Of a stretch of 64,000 bases of DNA, positions 1-8,444 are shown piece by piece. Both the position numbers and the translations under genes were made by a program. Numbering within the stretch: the first letter of the stretch is position 1; every line of letters begins with the position of its first letter. The stretch covers positions 1 to 64,000 of the forward strand of contig CANBTT010000012.1 of assembly GCA_947372465.1 (NCBI GenBank). Direction: 5' to 3'. The notes below the pieces were generated by a model. It worked only from the letters and a program-made list of their open reading frames with translations, had not been told where the DNA came from and did no database searches. This DNA is from Burkholderiales bacterium (GTDB taxonomy: Bacteria; Pseudomonadota; Gammaproteobacteria; Burkholderiales; Burkholderiaceae_C).

Positions 1-339
1 AAGCGTGAAGAGGTTGAGCGTGGTCAAGTGCTTTGTAAGCCTGGCTCCATCAAGCCCCACACGCATTTCACAGCACAAGTGTACGTGCTCAGCAAGGATG
101 AGGGAGGCCGTCATACGCCTTTCTTTAACAACTACCGTCCTCAGTTCTACTTCCGCACGACAGACGTGACTGGATCGATCGAGTTGCCAGAAGGCAAAGA
201 GATGGTGATGCCTGGTGACGACGTTGCGATCACCGTGAAGTTGATCCACCCCATTGCGATGGAAGAGGGATTGCGCTTTGCGATTCGCGAAGGCGGTAAG
301 ACCGTTGGCGCGGGTGTTGTTGCCAAAGTATTGGAGTAA
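1..339 (+). CDS. tuf: Elongation factor Tu, C-terminal part (cut by window start)
   Basis: EF-Tu brings aminoacyl-tRNA to the ribosome as a GTP complex. Only the last 112 residues are inside the window; the frame is open from base 1, so the 5' part lies outside. The segment is beta-barrel domain III plus the end of domain II, recognised by [19 protein letters not shown] and FRTTDVTG. The gene lies 5 nt before rpsJ, the usual str/S10 junction of betaproteobacteria. Confidence 0.97.
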   Translation, partial: KREEVERGQVLCKPGSIKPHTHFTAQVYVLSKDEGGRHTPFFNNYRPQFYFRTTDVTGSIELPEGKEMVMPGDDVAITVKLIHPIAMEEGLRFAIREGGKTVGAGVVAKVLE

Positions 340-344
340 TAACC

Positions 345-659
345 ATGTCTGCTAAACAAAAAATTAGAATTCGTCTTAAAGCATTTGACTACAAATTGAT
401 TGATCAATCTGCAGCAGAAATTGTAGACACAGCGAAAAGAACGGGAGCGATTGTTAAGGGTCCCGTACCTTTGCCTACAAGGATGAAGCGCTTTGACATT
501 TTGCGTTCGCCACACGTGAACAAATCTAGTCGAGATCAGTTAGAAATAAGAACACATCAAAGATTGATGGACATTGTGGATCCGACTGATAAAACAGTAG
601 ATGCATTGATGAAGTTGGACCTGCCAGCAGGTGTTGACGTAGAAATTAAGTTGCAATAA
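345..659 (+). CDS. rpsJ: 30S ribosomal protein S10
   Basis: S10 is a small-subunit head protein that also acts as NusE in antitermination. The 104-residue length is normal and the family signature ([17 protein letters not shown]) is intact. It follows tuf by 5 nt and is probably cotranscribed with it. Unusually for the S10 operon, a hairpin and a new promoter separate it from rplC, with 171 nt between the two genes. Confidence 0.97.
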   Translation: MSAKQKIRIRLKAFDYKLIDQSAAEIVDTAKRTGAIVKGPVPLPTRMKRFDILRSPHVNKSSRDQLEIRTHQRLMDIVDPTDKTVDALMKLDLPAGVDVEIKLQ

Positions 660-666
660 TAAAACA

Positions 667-694
667 GACAGCCTAAATTTTAATTTAGGCTGTC
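667..694 (+). terminator. Hairpin after rpsJ, possible terminator or attenuator
   Basis: A perfect 13-bp inverted repeat (GACAGCCTAAATT with its complement at 682-694) starts 8 nt after the rpsJ stop. The tail has no run of U, so this may be a weak terminator, an attenuator or a 3'-end stabiliser. A promoter-like sequence starts 8 nt further on. Confidence 0.55.
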
Positions 695-701
695 GTGTTG
701 C

Positions 702-731
702 TTGCAATTAATGCAGTAATTGAGTTAGAAT
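702..731 (+). promoter_or_regulatory. Sigma-70-type promoter for rplC
   Basis: TTGCAA (702-707) and TAGAAT (726-731) are separated by 18 nt, close to consensus for the housekeeping sigma factor. Transcription would start near 738, giving a leader of about 93 nt before rplC. A short hairpin (TCTAGT-AAAA-ACTAGA, 739-754) would sit almost at the 5' end of that mRNA. Confidence 0.6.
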
Positions 732-830
732 AGCAGGCTCTAGTAAAAACTAGAAGTTTATTAACCGTCTCTCGCATAAAAAACACAGTTGCCAATTGCA
801 GTGATTGTGGTGAGGGTTTTGGAGAAAAAA

Positions 831-1502
831 ATGAGTCAAAGCACCCGTTTGGGCTTGCTTGGGCGCAAGGTAGGCATGATGCGCCTATTTACCGATGAAG
901 GCGATGCAGTGCCTGTTACGGTAGTAGATGTATCAAACAACCGAGTGTCACAGGTAAAAACCCAGGATAATGATGGTTATGTAGCCCTACAAGTTACATT
1001 TGGTGAGAGAAAAGCTTCTCGTGTCACCAAGCCAATAGCCGGTCACCTTGCTAAAGCAGGCGTGCATGCCGGAGAAATCATTCAAGAATTTCGTGTTACT
1101 GCAGACTTGGCCGCAAAATATGCAGCCGGTTCAAATGTGCCCGTAACAGACGTATTTGCAGTGGGTCAAAAAGTAGATGTACAGGGTACATCTATTGGTA
1201 AAGGCTTTGCCGGTACGATCAAACGTCATAACTTCCATTCGCAACGTGCTTCACACGGTAATAGCCGTTCGCACAATGTGCCTGGATCAATTTCAATGGC
1301 CCAAGATCCAGGCCGTGTTTTCCCTGGAAAACGCATGTCTGGACACATGGGTGATGAAACAGTAACAACGCAAAATTTGGATGTGATTCGCATTGACGAA
1401 GCACGTCAACTGTTGTTGATCAAAGGTGCGATTCCAGGGTCAGCGGGTGGTTTTGTCACCGTTAGACCTGCAATCAAAGCAAGCAATAAAGGAGCGAACT
1501 GA
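831..1502 (+). CDS. rplC: 50S ribosomal protein L3
   Basis: L3 nucleates 50S assembly near the peptidyl-transferase centre. I use the ATG at 831, preceded by GGAG at 821-824. An in-frame start at 789 would add 14 residues not typical of L3. The 223-residue protein carries the L3 signature around [13 protein letters not shown] and the loop [12 protein letters not shown]. Its stop overlaps the rplD start by 1 nt (TGATG), so translation is probably coupled. Confidence 0.96.
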   Translation: MSQSTRLGLLGRKVGMMRLFTDEGDAVPVTVVDVSNNRVSQVKTQDNDGYVALQVTFGERKASRVTKPIAGHLAKAGVHAGEIIQEFRVTADLAAKYAAGSNVPVTDVFAVGQKVDVQGTSIGKGFAGTIKRHNFHSQRASHGNSRSHNVPGSISMAQDPGRVFPGKRMSGHMGDETVTTQNLDVIRIDEARQLLLIKGAIPGSAGGFVTVRPAIKASNKGAN

Positions 1503-2122
1503 TGCAGCTCGAACTCCTGAACGATCAAGGTCAAGCATCCTCAAAATACGATGCGCCTGAGACAGTATTCGGCAGAGCTTACAACGAAGATTTGGTTCAC
1601 CAAATCGTTGTTGCATACCAAGCCAATGCTCGCCAAGGCACACGTGCTCAAAAAGACAGAGAGCAAGTTAAGCACTCAACTAAAAAGCCTTTTAAACAAA
1701 AAGGAACGGGTCGTGCTAGGGCGGGTATGACATCTTCACCCATTTGGCGTGGAGGCGGAAGAACTTTCCCAAATAGCCCAGAAGAGAATTTCACACAAAA
1801 AATCAATAAAAAGATGTACCGTGCTGGAATGGCTTCTATTTTGTCCCAGTTGGCAAGAGAAGGCCGTTTGGCAGTGGTGGATACGCTGACTGTTGAAGCT
1901 CCAAAAACTAAATTATTGGCTGCTAAATTCAAGGCAATGAACTTGAATTCTGTACTGGTCATTTCGGATCAAGTTGATGATAACTTGTACTTGGCTTCTC
2001 GTAATTTGCCCAATGTATTGGTTGTGGAGCCTAGATATGCGGATCCCCTTTCATTGGTGCACTACAAGAAAGTATTGGTCACAAAAGCAGCAATAGATCA
2101 ACTCAAGGAGATGTTCGCATGA
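1502..2122 (+). CDS. rplD: 50S ribosomal protein L4
   Basis: L4 is an early-assembly protein whose long loop lines the peptide exit tunnel; in enterobacteria it also represses the S10 operon. The 206-residue length is normal. The tunnel-loop motif is visible as [19 protein letters not shown]. It overlaps rplC by 1 nt and rplW by 4 nt (ATGA). I saw no enterobacterial-type L4 leader upstream of rplC. Confidence 0.96.
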   Translation: MQLELLNDQGQASSKYDAPETVFGRAYNEDLVHQIVVAYQANARQGTRAQKDREQVKHSTKKPFKQKGTGRARAGMTSSPIWRGGGRTFPNSPEENFTQKINKKMYRAGMASILSQLAREGRLAVVDTLTVEAPKTKLLAAKFKAMNLNSVLVISDQVDDNLYLASRNLPNVLVVEPRYADPLSLVHYKKVLVTKAAIDQLKEMFA

Positions 2123-2433
2123 GCGCACAAAAATTTGATGAAGGTCGATTGATGCAAGTATTGGTCGCTCCTATTATTTCAGAAAAAGCAACAATGGTTG
2201 CTGAAAAAAATAACGCAGTGACCTTTAAAGTTTTGCAAGATGCTACAAAACCAGAGATTAAAGCCGCAGTTGAATTGATGTTCAAAGTAACTGTAAAAGG
2301 TATTTCTGTGGTCAATACAAAAGGCAAAACCAAACGATTTGGTCGCTCAATGGGCCGCAGAGATAACGTAAGAAAAGCTTATGTGACGCTCATGCCGGGA
2401 CAAGAGCTCAATCTTTCTGGGGAGGCTGCTTAA
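2119..2433 (+). CDS. rplW: 50S ribosomal protein L23
   Basis: L23 sits at the tunnel exit and docks trigger factor and SRP. The 104-residue protein has the family pattern [13 protein letters not shown] near the N-terminus and [12 protein letters not shown] later. It overlaps rplD by 4 nt and is followed after 2 nt by rplB. Confidence 0.95.
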   Translation: MSAQKFDEGRLMQVLVAPIISEKATMVAEKNNAVTFKVLQDATKPEIKAAVELMFKVTVKGISVVNTKGKTKRFGRSMGRRDNVRKAYVTLMPGQELNLSGEAA

Positions 2434-2435
2434 TC

Positions 2436-3260
2436 ATGGCCGTAATTAAAATGAAACCAACTTCACCTGGCCAGCGTGCCGTGGTGAAAGTAACAAGAGA
2501 TCATTTGCACAAAGGTGAAGGTTATGCGCCTTTGTTAGAGCCTCAGTTCCAAAAAGCTGGGCGCAATAACAATGGACATATCACGACCCGTCACAAAGGT
2601 GGTGGTCATAAGCATCACTACCGTGTTGTAGATTTTCGTCGTAACAAAGATGCAATTCCAGCCAAGGTGGAGCGCATTGAATACGATCCAAACCGTACAG
2701 CGCACATTGCTCTGTTGTGTTATGCAGATGGCGAGAGACGCTATATCATTGCGCCAAGAGGTTTGGAAGTTGGTGCGACACTTATGAGTGGATCGGAAGC
2801 GCCAATCCGTGCTGGTAACACCTTGCCTATTAGAAATATTCCAGTGGGTTCAACGATTCACTGTATTGAGTTGCAAATTGGCAAGGGTGCACAAATGGCG
2901 AGATCAGCCGGTACATCTGCAACACTTCTTGCTAGAGAAGGCACATACGCTCAAGTTCGCTTGCGATCTGGAGAGGTAAGAAAAATTCACATTGAGTGCA
3001 GAGCCACAATTGGTGAAGTTGCAAATGAAGAACACAGCCTACGTCAATTGGGCAAAGCGGGTGTTAAGCGTTGGATGGGTATCAGGCCTACCGTACGTGG
3101 TGTTGCGATGAATCCTATTGATCACCCCCATGGTGGTGGTGAAGGCCGTACAGGTGAAGGCCGTGTGCCAGTTGATCCTTGGGGCAATATGACCAAAGGT
3201 TATCGCACCCGTAATAACAAACGTACACAAGTGATGATTGTGTCACGTCGTAAAAAGTAA
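2436..3260 (+). CDS. rplB: 50S ribosomal protein L2
   Basis: L2 is essential for subunit association and peptidyl-transferase activity. Its 274 residues are the normal length. The C-terminal signature [16 protein letters not shown], with the conserved histidine near the peptidyl-transferase centre, is intact, as is the N-terminal [12 protein letters not shown] stretch. It lies between rplW (2-nt gap) and rpsS (10-nt gap). Confidence 0.97.
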   Translation: MAVIKMKPTSPGQRAVVKVTRDHLHKGEGYAPLLEPQFQKAGRNNNGHITTRHKGGGHKHHYRVVDFRRNKDAIPAKVERIEYDPNRTAHIALLCYADGERRYIIAPRGLEVGATLMSGSEAPIRAGNTLPIRNIPVGSTIHCIELQIGKGAQMARSAGTSATLLAREGTYAQVRLRSGEVRKIHIECRATIGEVANEEHSLRQLGKAGVKRWMGIRPTVRGVAMNPIDHPHGGGEGRTGEGRVPVDPWGNMTKGYRTRNNKRTQVMIVSRRKK

Positions 3261-3270
3261 GGGGTAACCA

Positions 3271-3549
3271 ATGACACGCTCACTTAAAAAAGGCCCCTTT
3301 GTAGACCACCATTTGATGGTTAAGGTTGACAAGGCCGTCGCAATAAAAGACAAAAAACCAATCAAAACATGGTCACGTCGTTCGATGATTCTTCCAGAAT
3401 TCATTGGGTTGACTATTGCTGTTCACAATGGCAAACAACATGTTCCCGTTTACATTACAGACCAAATGGTCGGTCATAAACTCGGCGAGTTTGCTTTGAC
3501 TCGAACATTCAAAGGTCACCCAGCGGACAAGAAAGTCCAAAAGAAATAA
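3271..3549 (+). CDS. rpsS: 30S ribosomal protein S19
   Basis: S19 is a 30S head protein forming a complex with S13 that contacts the A-site tRNA. The 92-residue protein starts [12 protein letters not shown] and contains the family core around [14 protein letters not shown] and GHKLGEFA. It lies in the usual place between rplB and rplV. Confidence 0.96.
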   Translation: MTRSLKKGPFVDHHLMVKVDKAVAIKDKKPIKTWSRRSMILPEFIGLTIAVHNGKQHVPVYITDQMVGHKLGEFALTRTFKGHPADKKVQKK

Positions 3550-3559
3550 GGAGAGACCT

Positions 3560-3889
3560 ATGGAAACACGTGCAGTCCTCCGCGGCGTTCGATTATCAGT
3601 CGACAAGGGGCGCTTGGTTGCTGATTTGATCCGTGGAAAAAAAGTGGATCAAGCCCTCAACATTTTGACCTTTACGCAAAAGAAAGCAGCCGGTATTGTT
3701 AAAAAGGTACTGGAATCTGCAATTGCTAATGCTGAACACAACGATGGAGCTGACATTGATGAACTCAAGGTCAAAACCATCTATGTCGAGCAAGGTGCAA
3801 CGCTCAAGCGTTTTACCGCCCGAGCTAAGGGTCGTGGAAATCGTATTAGTAAACCCACGTGCCATGTGTACGTGACGGTTGGCAACTGA
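3560..3889 (+). CDS. rplV: 50S ribosomal protein L22
   Basis: L22 lines the peptide exit tunnel with a long beta hairpin. The 109-residue sequence shows the conserved N-terminal helix region ([16 protein letters not shown]) and the hairpin region [16 protein letters not shown]. The start ATG at 3560 has GGAGAG upstream. The rpsC start follows 12 nt after the stop. Confidence 0.96.
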   Translation: METRAVLRGVRLSVDKGRLVADLIRGKKVDQALNILTFTQKKAAGIVKKVLESAIANAEHNDGADIDELKVKTIYVEQGATLKRFTARAKGRGNRISKPTCHVYVTVGN

Positions 3890-3901
3890 AAGGCCTAAGA
3901 A

Positions 3902-4789
3902 ATGGGACAAAAAATCCATCCAACCGGTTTCCGCTTGTCGGTAAGTCGCAATTGGGCAAGTCGTTGGTATGCAAGCAATCGTGATTTTGCTGGCATGCTT
4001 GCTGAAGACATCAAAGTTCGTGAGTATTTAAAAGCAAAGCTCAAAAATGCTGCGGTGTCTAGAGTACTCATTGAGCGTCCAGCTAAAAATGCAAGGATCA
4101 CAATTTTTTCAGCACGACCTGGTGTCGTGATTGGGAAAAAAGGCGAAGACATTGAAAGCTTGAAAAAAGAGTTGGCAGCTCGCTTAGGTGTTCCAGTTGC
4201 AGTGAACATTGAAGAAGTTAGAAAGCCTGAAATTGATGCACAGCTCATTGCTGACAGCATCACCCAACAGCTTGAAAAACGTATCATGTTCCGACGTGCG
4301 ATGAAACGTGCAATGCAAAATGCAATGCGTTTGGGTGCTCAGGGCATTAAAATCATGTCCTCTGGTCGCTTAAACGGTATTGAAATTGCTCGTACTGAAT
4401 GGTATCGCGAGGGTCGTGTACCCCTTCATACTTTAAGAGCTGACATTGATTATGGCACCTCTGAAGCCAAGACCACTTATGGTGTCATTGGTGTAAAAGT
4501 ATGGGTTTACAAAGGTGACACTCTGGGACGCAATGATGCACCAGTCGCCATTGAAGCAAAAACAGAAGAAGAGCGTCGTCCACGTGGTCCACGTCGTGAT
4601 GCAAAACCAAGTGGTGACCGTCCAGCAAGAACTGGAGCACGTCGCCCTGTAGGTACCAATGCCGCACCAGTTGATGGAAGCGATAAGCCCGCTGAAGCCG
4701 CTGATGCCCCTAAAACCACCGTCAAGCGCGTCCGTAAGGTGAGCGCGCCCGCATCCACTGGCACGGCTGCGGACGGCAAAGGAGAATAA
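3902..4789 (+). CDS. rpsC: 30S ribosomal protein S3 with long C-terminal tail
   Basis: S3 is part of the mRNA entry channel and its helicase activity. The N-terminal KH domain has the GxxG-type loop in [14 protein letters not shown]. The second domain ends near VWVYKGD (about residue 207). The protein has 295 residues, about 60 more than the E. coli form (233). The extra part is a low-complexity Arg/Lys/Pro/Ala-rich tail, probably disordered. Long S3 tails occur in Burkholderiales. The stop is 2 nt before rplP. Confidence 0.96.
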   Translation: MGQKIHPTGFRLSVSRNWASRWYASNRDFAGMLAEDIKVREYLKAKLKNAAVSRVLIERPAKNARITIFSARPGVVIGKKGEDIESLKKELAARLGVPVAVNIEEVRKPEIDAQLIADSITQQLEKRIMFRRAMKRAMQNAMRLGAQGIKIMSSGRLNGIEIARTEWYREGRVPLHTLRADIDYGTSEAKTTYGVIGVKVWVYKGDTLGRNDAPVAIEAKTEEERRPRGPRRDAKPSGDRPARTGARRPVGTNAAPVDGSDKPAEAADAPKTTVKRVRKVSAPASTGTAADGKGE

Positions 4790-4791
4790 GC

Positions 4792-5208
4792 ATGCTGCAA
4801 CCAGCACGCCGTAAATATCGCAAAGAACAAAAAGGTAGAAACACTGGTATTGCAACCAGAGGAAACTCAGTTGCATTTGGTGATTTCGGCCTCAAGTCTA
4901 CCGATCGTGGACGTTTAACGGCTCGTCAAATTGAATCTGCTCGTCGTGCAATTTCCCGTCACGTAAAACGTGGTGGTCGAATTTGGATTCGTGTTTTCCC
5001 TGACAAACCAATTTCCCAAAAGCCTGCAGAGGTCCGTATGGGTAATGGTAAAGGCAATCCAGAGTATTACGTTGCTGAAATCCAGCCAGGCAAGGTTCTC
5101 TACGAAATCGTTGGAGTACCCGAAGAGTTGGCAAGAGAAGCATTTCGTCTGGCTGCCGCGAAGTTGCCTTTGCGCACAACCTTTGTGACCCGCATGTTGG
5201 GTCAATAA
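4792..5208 (+). CDS. rplP: 50S ribosomal protein L16
   Basis: L16 stabilises the A-site region of 23S rRNA. The 138-residue protein begins [16 protein letters not shown], and motif [13 protein letters not shown] and the loop [13 protein letters not shown] are conserved. It is located between rpsC (2-nt gap) and rpmC. Confidence 0.96.
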   Translation: MLQPARRKYRKEQKGRNTGIATRGNSVAFGDFGLKSTDRGRLTARQIESARRAISRHVKRGGRIWIRVFPDKPISQKPAEVRMGNGKGNPEYYVAEIQPGKVLYEIVGVPEELAREAFRLAAAKLPLRTTFVTRMLGQ

Positions 5209-5221
5209 ACAGGAGAGCAAA

Positions 5222-5416
5222 ATGAATACAACTGAATTACGTGCAAAAGACGTTCCTGCTTTAGAGGCAGAAGTCAAAGACTTGCAAAAGACGCATTTTG
5301 GAATGCGCATGCAAAAAGCTACTCAGAATTTGAGCAACACTTCGCAACTTCGTCTTACAAGAAGAAGCATTGCACGTGCAAAAACGATTCTTGCTGAAAA
5401 GCAAGCAAAACAATAA
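5222..5416 (+). CDS. rpmC: 50S ribosomal protein L29
   Basis: L29 is a small two-helix protein at the tunnel exit beside L23. The 64-residue sequence starts MNTTELRAKDVPALEAEVK and ends with the typical basic helix. AGGAG lies 5 nt before the start. rpsQ follows 12 nt after its stop. Confidence 0.95.
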   Translation: MNTTELRAKDVPALEAEVKDLQKTHFGMRMQKATQNLSNTSQLRLTRRSIARAKTILAEKQAKQ

Positions 5417-5428
5417 GGAGATGGCATC

Positions 5429-5698
5429 ATGACAGAAGCTAAAAAATCTCTCAAGCGCACGTTAATTGGCAAAGTAGTGAGCGATAAAAGAGAAAAAACT
5501 GTAACAGTTTTGATTGAAAGACGTGTCAAACACGCGCTTTATGGAAAAATTGTTGGGAAATCCAGTAAATACCACGCACATGATGAAAATGGCGAATTTC
5601 ATATTGGTGACACCATTGAAATTACAGAGAGCAGACCAATCTCTAAAACCAAGAACTGGGTAGCTACCCGTTTGGTAGAAAAAGCTGAGACTGTTTAA
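5429..5698 (+). CDS. rpsQ: 30S ribosomal protein S17
   Basis: S17 is a primary 16S rRNA-binding OB-fold protein. The 89-residue sequence includes [14 protein letters not shown] and [17 protein letters not shown]. It is the last ribosomal gene here: an intrinsic terminator follows and the spc-operon genes (rplN and later) are not in the window. Confidence 0.96.
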   Translation: MTEAKKSLKRTLIGKVVSDKREKTVTVLIERRVKHALYGKIVGKSSKYHAHDENGEFHIGDTIEITESRPISKTKNWVATRLVEKAETV

Positions 5699-5730
5699 AA
5701 ACCCTTCAGCTTGTACATCAATAGATTTTC

Positions 5731-5760
5731 AAACGGCCCTTTTAAGGGCCGTTTGTTATT
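5731..5760 (+). terminator. Intrinsic terminator of the S10 operon
   Basis: A GC-rich perfect hairpin, AAACGGCCCT (5731-5740) pairing with AGGGCCGTTT (5745-5754), is followed by GTTATT. It starts 33 nt after the rpsQ stop and marks the end of the ribosomal operon. Confidence 0.8.
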
Positions 5761-5804
5761 ATGTGGTGTAATATTCATTGGCAAAATTTTTAAGGAAAAA
5801 GAAA

Positions 5805-6314
5805 ATGATCAAAGTAGGCGACGCATTACCAAAACTAACATTGGCTGAATACATTGAAATCGAAACTGAGGGTTGTAGTTTAGGCCCTAATCCAGTTGAG
5901 ATAGAGAAGGCAGCAGCAGGGAAAAAAATTGCAGTATTTGCAGTTCCTGGTGCATTCACCCCTACTTGTTCAGCAAAACATGTTCCTGGATATTTGGAGC
6001 ACTTTGATGCACTTAAAGCAAATGGCATCGATGAAATTTGGTGTTTGAGTGTGAATGATCCTTTTGTGATGGGCGCTTGGTCCAAGGATCAAAAAGCAAC
6101 TGGAAAAATTAGATTTATAGCCGACGGGAGTGCTGAATTCGCAAAGTCCGTTGGATTGACGCTTGACTTGAATGGCAGAGGTTTGGGGCTCAGAAGCAAT
6201 CGTTATTCAATGCTGGTTAAAGATGGCAAGGTGGTATGCCTCAATATAGAAGGGCCTGGTGAATTTGCAGTCAGTGATGCAAAGACTATGCTTGAGCAAG
6301 CAAAGACGCATTAA
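5805..6314 (+). CDS. Peroxiredoxin, Prx5 / AhpC-TSA redoxin family
   Basis: The product probably reduces hydrogen peroxide or alkyl hydroperoxides with glutathione, glutaredoxin or thioredoxin as donor. I start at 5805, preceded by AAGGAA; an upstream in-frame start at 5778 would add nine basic residues. The 169-residue protein has the Prx5-type active site PGAFTPTCSAKH with peroxidatic Cys55, and a second cysteine at 80 (DEIWCLSVND). It has no fused glutaredoxin domain. It stands alone between two terminators. Confidence 0.9.
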   Translation: MIKVGDALPKLTLAEYIEIETEGCSLGPNPVEIEKAAAGKKIAVFAVPGAFTPTCSAKHVPGYLEHFDALKANGIDEIWCLSVNDPFVMGAWSKDQKATGKIRFIADGSAEFAKSVGLTLDLNGRGLGLRSNRYSMLVKDGKVVCLNIEGPGEFAVSDAKTMLEQAKTH

Positions 6315-6360
6315 AAAAACGAAAGACTCAGAATCAAGCCTGTCTGATTGATTCTGAGTC
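6313..6360 (-). terminator. Terminator between peroxiredoxin and cytochrome b genes
   Basis: GACTCAGAATCAA (6325-6337) pairs perfectly with 6348-6360 around a 10-nt loop. On the minus strand the hairpin is followed by a T-rich tract (the A-run at 6313-6319), so it can terminate the cytochrome b transcript. It may also act weakly for the peroxiredoxin mRNA on the plus strand. Confidence 0.7.
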
Positions 6361-6502
6361 GCTCGTGGCAACAACACAAATGCAATTGGGCTTGAGAAAA
6401 GGTAATTTTGGACTTAAAAATTAGACAGTTCTTGAGAAAATAATCAGCCCATTAAACAAGCAAAACAATGCAGTAGGTGAGATATTTAGAGAATGATTTC
6501 GT

Positions 6503-7165
6503 TCAAGCGGCTAAAAAATGCCAAGTCAAATAAAAAATAACACCAAAACTTATCAACGCAAAAACTCGCATCATCCAGCCATCGTTTGAAGATACAAGAA
6601 CGTGAAGGCCTTGTTTGAACCCTGAAATCATGGGCGTGATCAAGTCGGTTTTAAGTATAAACTTATAAAATAAAACAGCAATCACGTGGATTGCAATGAG
6701 CGAAATGATCAAGGGTTGACCAATTTCTGAATGATAAAAAGTTGCCCATTCGACTTGTTGTTCACTGAGAAAAGGGACCAAGGGGCCTGAAAAAAGAACG
6801 TCATCATCACTGCACAATCCGCTCAAAGCCTGCAATAAAAAGCTAAGGATCATGATCAAAGCGGACCAACTGCCAATGGGGTTATGACCCGGATAGGATG
6901 AAGAGCTTGCAGGCGAATCTTTCAAATAAGCCAGGACAAGGGACGGCTTTAATGAGAAAGAGCTAAATCTTGACCAATGACCCCCAAAAAACCCCCAAAA
7001 AATACGAAAAGTTAGCAAAGACAACAGGGTCAAGCCGATTTGACCATGCAAACTCATCCACTCATCGCCTAAATTCACGGTGATAAAGGCGCCCGCAACC
7101 AAGAGAATGAGTGCAACATGAAAAACACGCGTGGCTAAATCCCAAATTTTGACTGGATTGGACAT
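6503..7165 (-). CDS. Cytochrome b561 / Ni-Fe hydrogenase b-type family membrane protein
   Basis: A 220-residue diheme-type membrane cytochrome b. The N-terminal pattern VKIWDLATRVFHVALI, with a putative haem-ligand His in the first membrane helix, and later His residues in SLHGQIGL and AIHVIAVLFYKF fit the PF01292 family. Four to five hydrophobic segments are visible. Such proteins pass electrons between quinones and c-type cytochromes or hydrogenases. It is divergent from the cytochrome c' gene at 7328, so the two may work together; the physiological partner is not known. Confidence 0.8.
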   Translation of the reverse strand: MSNPVKIWDLATRVFHVALILLVAGAFITVNLGDEWMSLHGQIGLTLLSLLTFRIFWGFFGGHWSRFSSFSLKPSLVLAYLKDSPASSSSYPGHNPIGSWSALIMILSFLLQALSGLCSDDDVLFSGPLVPFLSEQQVEWATFYHSEIGQPLIISLIAIHVIAVLFYKFILKTDLITPMISGFKQGLHVLVSSNDGWMMRVFALISFGVIFYLTWHFLAA

Positions 7166-7327
7166 GGTTGTTTGATGATGTTAAATAATTTTTATTTTAA
7201 AGGGGTTATTTCTCAAGGGACTCTAGATTTAAAAAATTAAGCTAATATATTCACGAGTTTAAGAGAAAATAGCCACTGTTACAAGTGTACTTAAGAGCCG
7301 TGTTCACATTTAAATAAAGGTTAAAAA

Positions 7328-7783
7328 ATGAAACAAAAGTTGATGGGTTATTTGCTGTTGAGTCTTGGATTGTTGACTTCGTTCGCTGCGTCAGCACAAT
7401 TCGCTAAACCAGAGGATGCGATTAAATATAGAAAATCGGTCATGACGGTGATGGGGACTCATTTCTCTAGATTGGGCGCAATGGCTCAGGGCAAAGCGCC
7501 GTTTGAGCCCAAACAGGTGGTGGAGAATGAAGCGGTCGTTGAATTAACGGCTAAATTGGCCTGGTCGGCCTTCCCCGAGGGTTCAGACAAGGGAGAAACA
7601 AAAGCAAAGGCTGAGGTATGGAAAGAGCCTGCCAAATTCAAGGAAGCACAAGACAAGTTTCTTGCTGAAACATTGAAGTTAAATGCAGCAGCAAAAAGTG
7701 GAAAATTAGAAGACCTGAAAACAGCCGCCGCCGCGGTTGGTGGTACTTGCAAAAATTGCCACGATAACTTCAAAGACAAATAA
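7328..7783 (+). CDS. Cytochrome c' (periplasmic)
   Basis: A 151-residue protein with a clear signal peptide (cleavage expected after ASA at residue 23). One haem-binding site, C141-K-N-C144-H145, lies at the extreme C-terminus, as in class II cytochromes c of the c' type. Family members form four-helix bundles and bind NO or CO; a role in NO tolerance is likely but not shown here. AAAGG precedes the ATG and a terminator follows the stop. It is divergent from the cytochrome b gene. Confidence 0.9.
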   Translation: MKQKLMGYLLLSLGLLTSFAASAQFAKPEDAIKYRKSVMTVMGTHFSRLGAMAQGKAPFEPKQVVENEAVVELTAKLAWSAFPEGSDKGETKAKAEVWKEPAKFKEAQDKFLAETLKLNAAAKSGKLEDLKTAAAAVGGTCKNCHDNFKDK

Positions 7784-7847
7784 TCAATGAGAAGAGCTTG
7801 AGTGATATGTGAAAAACACACATCTGTTCTCAACTTCAACGATTCGG

Positions 7848-7878
7848 CGGGGTGCAATTCAAAATTGTGCCCCGTTTT
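7848..7878 (+). terminator. Intrinsic terminator after cytochrome c' gene
   Basis: CGGGGTGCAATT (7848-7859) pairs with 7863-7874, with two G-U wobbles, and is followed by TTTTG. It lies 65 nt beyond the cytochrome c' stop and just before the start of the lipoprotein gene. Confidence 0.75.
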
Positions 7879-7897
7879 GTATTGATAGGACATTTAA

Positions 7898-8434
7898 ATG
7901 CAAATGTGCAATGTGCGCAGCGTGATAAAAAGTTTTTTAATTTTGGTTTTATTGTCCTCTTGCGCGCCTGACTTCAATTGGCGGGAGTTTAAATTTGGAG
8001 ATGATGAGTTAACATTTTTAATGCCATGCAAACCAGAGCAAGCAAGCAAGGAGGTCATGATAGGAGAACAAAAAGAGCTGCTTGTTATGGTGGCGTGCAA
8101 TGTGGGAGAGGTGAACTTTACGATCAGCCGACTCCCAAAACCCAAAGGGATTGAATCAGAGCAAATGCTTGAGTTGTGGCAAAGGGGCAGTTTATACGCA
8201 TTGACGGGCTCAGATAAAATGGCCGATTCAACCCCTAAGAAAATTCAATTCAAAATATCAAAAAATGAAGTTTGGGGTCAAGAAATGAGTTCCAACAAGA
8301 GCGTAAAAGCACATTGGAGATGGTTCGAACAAGGCACATGGGTCTATCAATTGGGCATATACGATCCAAAAACCTCAAGCAAAGTAGACCTCAACAAAGA
8401 CCTTGAACAGATGTTTTTTGACTCCATACAGTAG
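7898..8434 (+). CDS. Putative lipoprotein of unknown function
   Basis: I do not recognise the family. The 178-residue product begins with a hydrophobic segment ending in the lipobox LLSSC (Cys about residue 22), so an outer- or inner-membrane lipoprotein is likely. The mature part has a pattern seen in many small periplasmic proteins (FKFGDDELTFLMPCKPE). It has a second and third cysteine (PCKPE, VACNVGE) that could form a disulfide. AGGA lies 7 nt before the ATG. It ends 10 nt before the MFS transporter start, so the two are probably cotranscribed. Confidence 0.7.
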   Translation: MQMCNVRSVIKSFLILVLLSSCAPDFNWREFKFGDDELTFLMPCKPEQASKEVMIGEQKELLVMVACNVGEVNFTISRLPKPKGIESEQMLELWQRGSLYALTGSDKMADSTPKKIQFKISKNEVWGQEMSSNKSVKAHWRWFEQGTWVYQLGIYDPKTSSKVDLNKDLEQMFFDSIQ

Positions 8435-8444
8435 AAAGTAAAAG

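Noticed and set aside
147-515. Minus-strand open frame opposite tuf/rpsJ and many similar antisense frames
   Set aside because: They lie opposite well-supported genes, lack recognisable domains and have no suitable ribosome-binding sites.
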